Shown piece after piece: positions 1 to 5,316 of a DNA stretch of 6,084 nt. A program made the position numbers and the translations under genes. The first letter of the stretch is position 1; every line of letters starts with the position of its first letter. The notes below the pieces were generated by a model. That model worked only from the letters and a program-made list of their open reading frames with translations, did no database searches and had not been told where the DNA came from. The stretch is from an uncultured Schwartzia sp. (lineage in GTDB: Bacteria; Bacillota; Negativicutes; Selenomonadales; Selenomonadaceae), in contig CAJPUA010000065.1 in the NCBI GenBank assembly GCA_905373705.1, positions 1 through 6,084 on the forward strand. The letters run 5' to 3'.

Positions 1-158
1 ATATTATCGCGGCCAGAGCCAGCGCCCGTGCAGAGCGGTACGTTTTCGGCGATATGAAAATCGGCACGGTGCTGGCGACTCTCCGAGGGAAAATTTTGGG
101 CATGGATGAAGAGGCCCGGACGATAGGAAGGGAGTTTCATTGGCATATCGAATCATAA
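1..158 (+). CDS. cbiD: CbiD C-terminal fragment, cobalt-precorrin-5B C1-methyltransferase
   Basis: This is the 3' end of a gene that enters from the left edge. The open frame starts at base 3 and ends at the TAA at 156-158, giving about 51 residues (IIAARASARAERYVFGDMKI...). The tail has the CbiD C-terminal look: an Ala/Arg-rich helix, then a short strand stretch ending GKILGMDEEA. CbiD methylates C1 of cobalt-precorrin-5B with S-adenosylmethionine in the cytoplasm, the step after CbiG. The call rests partly on context, because cbiD directly before cbiE/cbiT is a common arrangement in anaerobic cobalamin operons. The catalytic part is outside the window, so nothing can be said about its active site. 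The last 19 bases overlap the start of cbiE. Confidence 0.78.
   Translation, partial: IIAARASARAERYVFGDMKIGTVLATLRGKILGMDEEARTIGREFHWHIES
126..134 (+). promoter_or_regulatory. Shine-Dalgarno site for cbiE, inside cbiD
   Basis: The purine-rich AGGAAGGGAG stretch ends about 5 bases before the TTG at 140. It decides the start of cbiE: no ATG or GTG lies near the beginning of the conserved methylase N-terminus, and this site is well placed for TTG. It lies within the last codons of cbiD, so the two genes are probably translationally coupled. Confidence 0.7.
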
Positions 159-769
159 TTGCCGGGATTGGTCCCGGCCACCCGGATTACGTTCTGCCCG
201 CTGCCCGCCGGGCTATTGAAAAGGCGACAGTCTTGGTGGGAGGAAGACGCGCTCTGGCAGATTTTGCGCATGATGGACAGGAGAAAATTCCGATCATGGG
301 GGATATTCCCGCCGTTATGACCGCCCTGCACGAACATCTAAAAAAACATGACGTCGTGGTGATGGTGTCCGGCGATCCGGGATATTATTCGCTTTTAGAC
401 GCGATCCGCCGCGAGTTTCCCCCGGAAAGTTTTTCGGTGATTCCGGGAATAAGCGCCGTTCAATTTGCGTTTGCCCGGCTGGCTTTGCCTTGGCATGACG
501 CTGATCTTTTGAGTTTTCACGGGCGGCGTCCCGACGACGAAGAGTTGACTTACCGCCCCAGACGTATTCTGGGCATGCTGACGGATACGAAATATAATTC
601 CCAGACGATCTCCGAACTTTTAATGCGACTGGGGTGGCCGCCGGATTCTATAGTTGCAGTCTGCGCCCGCTTATCTTACGCGGATGAAAAAATTTTGCGC
701 ACGACGCTTCAAAAAGCGCTTACGGAAGAAAAAGAGACACATTGCGTAATGGTGGTGACAGGTTTATGA
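140..769 (+). CDS. cbiE: CbiE, cobalt-precorrin-7 C5-methyltransferase
   Basis: A 209-residue tetrapyrrole methylase that transfers a methyl group from S-adenosylmethionine to C5 of the corrin ring; it works with CbiT on the same substrate series. The first motif GIGPGHPDYVLPAA is at residues 9-22. The SAM-binding GDPGYYSLL is at 78-86, IPGISAVQFAFARL at 101-114, LLSFHGRR at 123-130, and the LSYADEKI block at 178-185. Length is normal for stand-alone CbiE. The start is TTG at 140, chosen because the frame from there begins with the family's first beta strand and has a strong Shine-Dalgarno site. It overlaps cbiD by 19 bases and cbiT by 4 (ATGA at 766-769). Oddity: the position before LSY that is usually acidic (C-E-N/R-LSY) reads CAR, with Ala176. 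In some bacteria CbiE and CbiT are fused as CobL; here they are separate. Confidence 0.93.
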   Translation: MAYRIIIAGIGPGHPDYVLPAARRAIEKATVLVGGRRALADFAHDGQEKIPIMGDIPAVMTALHEHLKKHDVVVMVSGDPGYYSLLDAIRREFPPESFSVIPGISAVQFAFARLALPWHDADLLSFHGRRPDDEELTYRPRRILGMLTDTKYNSQTISELLMRLGWPPDSIVAVCARLSYADEKILRTTLQKALTEEKETHCVMVVTGL

Positions 770-1362
770 GTTTTCCCGGGATTGAGGATGAACGTTTTAT
801 TCGCGGCGACGTTCCTATGACGAAGCAGGAAATCCGGATACTGACCATAGCCAAGGCGCAGATCGAGCCAAACGCGATCGTTTGGGATATCGGTGCGGGG
901 ACGGGGTCTATTTCTGTAGAGGCCGCTTTGCAGGCGAAAGACGGGCATGTTTATGCCATTGAACGCAATCCGGAAGGGATTGGGCTGATTAAGCGAAATG
1001 CGGAGAAATTTCAGGTAAAAAATCTGACTGCCGTCGAAGGTGAAGCGCCGCAAGCTCTACTAGAACTGCCATCCTGTGATGTCGCCGTCATCGGCGGGAG
1101 CGGTCAGCATTTAGACGCGATTTTGGATTTAATTTCCTCCCGGCTGAAAAAAGGGGGACGCATTGTTTTGAATTGTATCACGGTTCAAACGTTAGCTTCT
1201 TGCCTTTCGTATATGCGTTCGCATCAGGCGGTGTTTACATATGAGGTGATTCAGGTACAAATCAACCGCCTGCAAGCGGTGGGACCTTATAATATGGCCA
1301 AAGCCATTAACCCGATATATATTGCGACCTGTCAAAAGGTAAGGGATACAGGAGGGATTTAA
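766..1362 (+). CDS. cbiT: CbiT, cobalt-precorrin-6B C15-methyltransferase (decarboxylating)
   Basis: A 198-residue class I (Rossmann) SAM-dependent methyltransferase. It methylates C15 and removes carboxylate from the C12 acetate side chain of cobalt-precorrin-6B; CbiE supplies the C5 methyl. The family signature FPGIEDERFIRG at residues 3-14 is followed by PMTKQEIR at 17-24. The SAM-binding motif I DIGAGTGSISVEAA is at 41-54, the acidic end of strand 2 (AIERN) at 64-68, and the AVIGGSGQHLDAIL block follows. The frame stays open back to 742, but ATG at 766 is preferred: it begins right before the conserved signature and forms an ATGA overlap with the cbiE stop. A GGTGGTGA stretch at 751-758 is a modest ribosome site. 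The stop lies 2 bases before cbiF. Confidence 0.94.
   Translation: MSFPGIEDERFIRGDVPMTKQEIRILTIAKAQIEPNAIVWDIGAGTGSISVEAALQAKDGHVYAIERNPEGIGLIKRNAEKFQVKNLTAVEGEAPQALLELPSCDVAVIGGSGQHLDAILDLISSRLKKGGRIVLNCITVQTLASCLSYMRSHQAVFTYEVIQVQINRLQAVGPYNMAKAINPIYIATCQKVRDTGGI
1350..1356 (+). promoter_or_regulatory. Shine-Dalgarno site for cbiF
   Basis: AGGAGGG, the best ribosome binding site in the window, lies within the last codons of cbiT, 8 bases before the ATG at 1365. Confidence 0.75.
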
Positions 1363-1364
1363 GT

Positions 1365-2123
1365 ATGCAGGTATTTATCGTTGGAGCCGGCCCTGGGGAT
1401 CCGGAGCTGATTACCGTCAAAGGACAGCGCCTGTTAAAAAAAGCCGACGTTATTATTTATGCGGGTTCGCTGGTAAATCCGGCGATTCTTAACGTGGCAA
1501 AGGCGGGGGCGGAGATTTTTAATTCGGCTTCGATGACGCTGCCCGAGGTCATTGAAAAAATTGAAGAAGCGGTGCAAAACGGGAAAATCGTCGTGCGTTT
1601 GCATACGGGAGATCACGCGATTTACGGTGCTATCCAAGAACAGATGGACGAACTGAAAAAACGGAAAATTGCGTTTGAAGTCGTGCCCGGGGTCAGCTCA
1701 TTTTTGGCGACGGCGGCGGCGCTCCGGCAGGAGTATACCTTGCCGGACATCTCACAGACGGTCATTGTCACCCGCAACGAAGGCCGTACGCCTGTTCCTG
1801 AAAGGGAGAGCCTGCGCAGCTTGGCGGCGCATCACGCGACGATGTGCATTTTCCTCAGCGTCCACATGCTTTCGGATGTTGTAAAAGAATTACTGGCGGG
1901 CGGGTACGAGCCGGAAACACCGATCGCGATCGTTCATAAGGCCTCGTGGCCGGAGCAAAAGATTGTCCGGGCGACCCTGGAAACGATTGCCGATAAAGTT
2001 AAGGAAGAGCAGATTACGCGAACTGCCATGATTGTCGTTGGTTGGTGCCTGGGCGCGGACTATTCGCTGTCCCGCCTGTATGCGCCGGAATTTAGCCATA
2101 TGTTCCGTCAGGCGTCTAAATGA
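1365..2123 (+). CDS. cbiF: CbiF, cobalt-precorrin-4 C11-methyltransferase
   Basis: A 252-residue tetrapyrrole methylase that methylates C11 of cobalt-precorrin-4, giving cobalt-precorrin-5A. The first motif VGAGPGDPELITVKG is at residues 6-20 and the family-typical ADVIIYAGSLVNP at 27-39. RLHTGDHAIYGAIQEQ lies at 78-93 and VVPGVSSFLATAAAL at about 106-120. TRNEGRTPVP is the hallmark that separates CbiF/CobM from the other methylases of this fold. A KASWPEQKIVRATL block and the C-terminal LYAPEFSHMFR (LY..xF.H.FR) complete the match. Oddity: the SAM-contact loop usually reads GDP, but here Pro is replaced by His84 (GDH). The frame is otherwise intact. It starts 2 bases after cbiT behind a strong Shine-Dalgarno site and overlaps cbiG by 4 bases. 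Confidence 0.95.
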   Translation: MQVFIVGAGPGDPELITVKGQRLLKKADVIIYAGSLVNPAILNVAKAGAEIFNSASMTLPEVIEKIEEAVQNGKIVVRLHTGDHAIYGAIQEQMDELKKRKIAFEVVPGVSSFLATAAALRQEYTLPDISQTVIVTRNEGRTPVPERESLRSLAAHHATMCIFLSVHMLSDVVKELLAGGYEPETPIAIVHKASWPEQKIVRATLETIADKVKEEQITRTAMIVVGWCLGADYSLSRLYAPEFSHMFRQASK

Positions 2124-3178
2124 GATGCGCCGTTTTCGTTGCGACTGCGCACGGCATTGAATTGGCCGGTAAACTGCGTCAAGAACTTGAAGGAACAGTA
2201 GATATTTTCGTCAAAGAAGGGCGAGACGTTCCTGGGAAAGCTTACCGTTATGAACGGTTGGGCGATACGGTCAGAACGCTGTTTACCCAGTACGACGCTT
2301 TGATTTTCTGCATGGCGGTCGGTATTGTCGTGCGCTTGATCGCACCCTGTCTAAAAAGCAAGCTGACCGATCCGGCTGTCGTAGTCGTCGACGAGCGGGC
2401 GCATTACGCGATCAGCCTTCTGTCGGGGCACGTTGGCGGCGCTAATCGCTTGACTGAGCGAGTGGCGGCGATTTTGGGAGCCGTTTCGGTAATTACGACG
2501 GCTACGGACGTAAATCATTATTTCGCTCCTGATGCTTTGGCGACCGAGCTGGGCTTAAGACCGGTACCAAAACCGGAGATTCAAACGATTAACGGTGCTT
2601 TGCTGGAGGAAAAAACCGTCGTTTGGTATATTGATTCTAGATTGCGGCGCGCGGCCTTCTATCAAAAACGATTAGCGGAAAAGAAGATTGATGTTCGCCT
2701 GCTATCTGCTGATGAGATATTGCGGCGAGAAGGGATGAAAGTCTTTGTTACCGATTCGCCAATTCTAAAAACGCCCGGTCTTCTCAATCTCGTGCCGCGA
2801 CGTTTGGCGGCAGGTATTGGCTGTCGCCGCGGCGTTCCGGCAGCGCTTATTCGTGGAGCCTTAGAGGCCGCCTGCACTCGTATCGGGCAAGATATTAACG
2901 CGGTTTCGATGTTGGCCAGCACCGTGGTAAAAAAGGACGAAGCGGGGATTTTGGAGGTAGCAAAGGCGCTTAACGTTGAAGCTTGTTTTTATGAAAATGA
3001 GGCATTGGAGGAGAAAATTACCGAGTATCATCTGGCAGAATCTGCATTTGTTAAGCGGACGATCGGCGTCGGTAATATTTCTGAGGCAGCAGCTTTGTGC
3101 GCGGTAAAGGAGGGGCGGGTAGCGCTCGCCAAAACAAAATTTACGAAAGTGACGGTGGCATTAGTATGGGAAAAATAA
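2120..3178 (+). CDS. cbiG: CbiG, cobalt-precorrin-5A hydrolase
   Basis: A 352-residue three-part protein that opens the delta-lactone of cobalt-precorrin-5A and releases the extruded two-carbon unit as acetaldehyde, giving cobalt-precorrin-5B. CbiG is specific to the anaerobic route. The N-terminal domain holds LIFCMAVGIVVRLIAP (61-76), DPAVVVVDE (84-92), LLSGHVGGANRLT (100-112) and VITTATD (124-130), all family hallmarks. A less conserved linker domain covers roughly 140-220. The C-terminal domain begins near RRLAAGIGCRRG (227-238) and contains GVGNISEAAAL (316-326) and the closing KVTVALVWEK. The length is typical of CbiG without fusion to a methylase. The start ATG at 2120 forms ATGA with the cbiF stop. 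The upstream ribosome site is weak (CAGGCG around 2109-2114), so translation probably depends on coupling to cbiF. The 3' end overlaps cbiH by 13 bases. Confidence 0.94.
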   Translation: MRCAVFVATAHGIELAGKLRQELEGTVDIFVKEGRDVPGKAYRYERLGDTVRTLFTQYDALIFCMAVGIVVRLIAPCLKSKLTDPAVVVVDERAHYAISLLSGHVGGANRLTERVAAILGAVSVITTATDVNHYFAPDALATELGLRPVPKPEIQTINGALLEEKTVVWYIDSRLRRAAFYQKRLAEKKIDVRLLSADEILRREGMKVFVTDSPILKTPGLLNLVPRRLAAGIGCRRGVPAALIRGALEAACTRIGQDINAVSMLASTVVKKDEAGILEVAKALNVEACFYENEALEEKITEYHLAESAFVKRTIGVGNISEAAALCAVKEGRVALAKTKFTKVTVALVWEK

Positions 3179-3903
3179 CCGTGGTCGGATTGGGACCAGG
3201 CGGTTCGGAGGATATGACGCCTCGAGCCTTAAAAGCGATCCAGCAGGCTGAAGTCATCGCTGGGTATACGCCTTATATTAAATTGATCGAACCCTTGGTC
3301 GGAGAGAGAGAAGTCATCGGCACTGGTATGATGCAGGAAGTCGATCGTTGTCGGTTGGCTGTGCAGGCGGCCGTCGCGGGGAAAAATACCATCATGGTAT
3401 CCAGCGGCGATTCCGGCGTGTATGGGATGGCGGGACTCATTTTGGAACTGGTAGAACAATATGACGAAGAAGAGCGTCCTGCAGTTGAAATTGTCGCGGG
3501 GCTCTCGGCGGTCAACGCAGCGGCGGCTATTCTCGGCGCGCCCCTCATGCACGATTTTGCGGTCATCAGTCTGAGCGACCGCCTTACGCCGTGGGAGCTC
3601 ATAAAGAAACGTGCTGCCTATGCGGCGCAGGCAGATTTTGTCATCGCTCTTTACAATCCTAAGAGTAAATCGCGCGTCAAAAATATTGAGGAGATACATA
3701 ATATTCTCTTGCAGTACAAATCTCCCGATACCCCGGTCGGGATCGTTAAAAACGCTTCCCGACCGGAAGAACAGAAGATCCTCTCGAATTTGCGTGATTT
3801 TACGCGGGTAGAGATCGATATGTTTTCGCTGGTCATCATTGGTAACAGCAAAACCTATATCAGAGATGGCTGGATGATTACGCCGCGAGGATATAAGTTA
3901 TGA
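3166..3903 (+). CDS. cbiH: CbiH, cobalt-factor III (precorrin-3B) C17-methyltransferase
   Basis: A 245-residue tetrapyrrole methylase that methylates C17 and promotes ring contraction, turning cobalt-factor III into cobalt-precorrin-4 with the lactone that CbiG later opens. Recognisable blocks are VVGLGPGGSEDMTPRA (6-21), AGYTPYIKLI (32-41), MMQEVDRC (55-62) and the SSGDSGVYGMAG SAM loop (79-90). LGAPLMHDFAVISLSDRLTPWE (123-144) and FVIALYNPKSKSR (158-170) follow, then the C-terminal MITPRGY (237-243). The frame is open from 3097, but that would add 23 residues with no family counterpart. ATG at 3166 sits just before the first beta strand and has GGTGG at 3154-3158, so I chose it. Oddity: the usual PG before the SA/TA motif reads AG (Ala111, IVAGLSA). 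A 4-base ATGA overlap links it to cbiJ. Confidence 0.95.
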   Translation: MGKITVVGLGPGGSEDMTPRALKAIQQAEVIAGYTPYIKLIEPLVGEREVIGTGMMQEVDRCRLAVQAAVAGKNTIMVSSGDSGVYGMAGLILELVEQYDEEERPAVEIVAGLSAVNAAAAILGAPLMHDFAVISLSDRLTPWELIKKRAAYAAQADFVIALYNPKSKSRVKNIEEIHNILLQYKSPDTPVGIVKNASRPEEQKILSNLRDFTRVEIDMFSLVIIGNSKTYIRDGWMITPRGYKL

Positions 3904-4670
3904 TATTTATTGCCGCGGGAACGCAGGATGGGCGCGAGTTGGCGGGACGCCTTCTGAAAATTGGACATCCCGTAATCGCTTCCGTTGTCAGCAGCTATGG
4001 GGAAAAGCTCCTTAAACAGTATCCGGGGCTTATCATCAATGATAAGCCGCTGGACGAAGAAGGACTGATAGAATATCTTTCGGAAAATCAGGTCGGGCTC
4101 TTTGTCGACGCCAGCCATCCTTACGCGGCGAATTTATCTCAAAACGCCATGAACGCTTGCCGCCGCCTCAATATCCCGTACGTTCGCTACGAGCGTCAGA
4201 GCGTCCCTGTCGCTTACAAAAAGGCCTATGCGGTAACGAATTACGAAGAGGCCGCGAAGAAAGGGGGGGAACTGGGTCGCAATGTTTTTCTGACGACCGG
4301 CAGTCGCAATGTTCGGGCTTTTATCACATCACCAGACCTTCGCGATCATGAGATCGTCGTCCGTATCTTGCCGACAGCAGATGTCTTGAAGGAAATGGAA
4401 TCTCTGGGGCTTACGCCGAAGAACATCATCGCCTTGCAAGGGCCCTTTTCCACCGAGTTAAATATCGCTTTATATAAGCAATATCGAGCCGATGTAATCG
4501 TGACGAAAAACAGCGGCGAGATCGGCGGGACGGATACGAAGCTGGAAGCTGCCATGGCGTTAGGGTTGCCTGTGGTCATGGTCGACCGACCACGGATTGA
4601 ATATGATAAGGTCGTTTATACGTTTGATGAAGTATTGCGATTTGTGGCAGAAAAACTGCCCGGAAAGTGA
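3900..4670 (+). CDS. cbiJ: CbiJ/CobK, cobalt-precorrin-6A reductase
   Basis: A 256-residue reductase of the CbiJ/CobK family that uses a reduced nicotinamide cofactor to reduce cobalt-precorrin-6A to 6B. The N-terminal IFIAAGTQDGRELAGRL (2-18) is the nucleotide-binding loop (xGTxxGR). VDASHPYA (69-76) is the family's DA[ST]HP[FY]A signature, and YVRYER (94-99) follows. FLTTGSRNV (130-138), VRILP (154-158), ALQGPFSTELN (178-188) and VTKNSGEIGGTDTKLEAA (201-218) mark the second half, and the VDRP motif is at 228-231. It starts with ATG at 3900 overlapping the cbiH stop, behind GAGG at 3887-3890 with 9-base spacing. It ends 9 bases before cbiC, the largest gap in the window. Confidence 0.94.
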   Translation: MIFIAAGTQDGRELAGRLLKIGHPVIASVVSSYGEKLLKQYPGLIINDKPLDEEGLIEYLSENQVGLFVDASHPYAANLSQNAMNACRRLNIPYVRYERQSVPVAYKKAYAVTNYEEAAKKGGELGRNVFLTTGSRNVRAFITSPDLRDHEIVVRILPTADVLKEMESLGLTPKNIIALQGPFSTELNIALYKQYRADVIVTKNSGEIGGTDTKLEAAMALGLPVVMVDRPRIEYDKVVYTFDEVLRFVAEKLPGK

Positions 4671-4673
4671 GGA
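4668..4673 (+). promoter_or_regulatory. Shine-Dalgarno site for cbiC, overlapping cbiJ stop
   Basis: TGAGGA contains the cbiJ stop codon and lies 6 bases before the ATG at 4680, so cbiJ termination and cbiC initiation are close enough to be coupled. Confidence 0.65.
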
Positions 4674-4679
4674 AATAAT

Positions 4680-5312
4680 ATGGATTTTATTAAAGGACCT
4701 ATGGACATCGAAAACAGGAGCATGGAAATCATTGCGCCGCATTTGGCGGGATTGAATCTCAATGAGGCAGAAATAAAGGTGTATTCCCGGATGATTCATG
4801 CGTCCGGCGACGTGGAGTACGCGCCGGTTATCCGTCTCCATCCTGAGGCTATCAAGGCGACGCAGGAAGCCTTGAAAAGAGGCGCTAATATTTATACGGA
4901 CGTGGAAATGGTGCGAACGGGCATTCATAAGGCGTCTTTTAACCGCTATGGCGGGAAAATCGAATGCCGGGTAGCGGATCCGGAAATTGCGGAAATCGCG
5001 GAAAAAGAGGGGATTACTCGTTCGATGGCGGCTATGCGGGCATTTGGCAAGGCGCTTAGCGGATCGATCATCGCGATTGGCAACGCGCCGACGGCGTTAT
5101 TTGAAGTTTTGCGCCTGATCGAAGAGGAAAAGATCCTGCCGGCCGTCGTTATCGGGATTCCTGTCGGCTTCGTAGGCGCCGCCGATTCTAAAAAGATGCT
5201 GGCGGAAAATACTAAGGTCCCGTACATCACCGTTGAAGGGACGAAGGGCGGCAGCCCCATCGCGGCCTCGGCTATCAACGCGATCATGTATCTCTTGGAT
5301 AACAGAAGGTAA
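4680..5312 (+). CDS. cbiC: CbiC, cobalt-precorrin-8 methylmutase
   Basis: A 210-residue isomerase of the CbiC/CobH family. It moves the C11 methyl group to C12 in cobalt-precorrin-8, giving cobyrinic acid. The motif RMIHASGDVEYA lies at 37-48, and His40 matches the conserved histidine proposed to act in proton transfer. IYTDVEMVRTGI is near 81-92, TRSMAAM near 113-119 and IAIGNAPTAL near 131-140. PAVVIGIPVGFVGAADSK and the C-terminal TVEGTKGGSPIAASAINA follow, all standard for the family. Length is normal. In the Salmonella operon cbiC lies near the front between cbiB and cbiD; here it follows cbiJ and precedes cbiA. No missing catalytic residue was seen. The stop lies 4 bases before cbiA. 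Confidence 0.96.
   Translation: MDFIKGPMDIENRSMEIIAPHLAGLNLNEAEIKVYSRMIHASGDVEYAPVIRLHPEAIKATQEALKRGANIYTDVEMVRTGIHKASFNRYGGKIECRVADPEIAEIAEKEGITRSMAAMRAFGKALSGSIIAIGNAPTALFEVLRLIEEEKILPAVVIGIPVGFVGAADSKKMLAENTKVPYITVEGTKGGSPIAASAINAIMYLLDNRR
5303..5308 (+). promoter_or_regulatory. Shine-Dalgarno site for cbiA
   Basis: AGAAGG lies within the last codons of cbiC, 8 bases before the ATG at 5317, and supports that start. Confidence 0.65.
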
Positions 5313-5316
5313 AAGT

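Noticed and set aside
742..765. Longer cbiT start at 742
   Set aside because: The extra eight residues precede the conserved PGIEDE signature without family support; the ATGA overlap at 766 is the natural start.
1436..1442. Runs of seven A (1436-1442 in cbiF, 340-346 in cbiE) and seven G (4263-4269 in cbiJ) as possible slippage sites
   Set aside because: All three genes read through in one frame with family motifs on both sides, so no frameshift is needed; Leu-Lys-Lys and Lys-Gly-Gly codons explain the runs.
1921..1932. 12-base perfect palindrome CGATCGCGATCG inside cbiF
   Set aside because: It encodes the conserved Ile-Ala-Ile run with common codons and is mid-gene; no repeat of it elsewhere in the window suggests an operator.
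3097..3165. Longer cbiH start at 3097
   Set aside because: The 23 extra residues are glycine/serine-rich with no family counterpart, and the ATG at 3166 sits directly before the first conserved strand.
3229..3699. 156-codon minus-strand open frame opposite cbiH (with a second one in another frame at 3273-3602)
   Set aside because: Two minus-strand frames open over the same conserved gene are a composition effect; no domain or ribosome site supports either.
4572..4593. Hairpin in cbiJ: GTGGTC and GACCAC arms around a GGTCGACC palindrome
   Set aside because: It falls in the conserved VVMVDRP coding block, has no following T run and is about 75 bases before the gene end, so it is not a terminator; chance structure is likelier.
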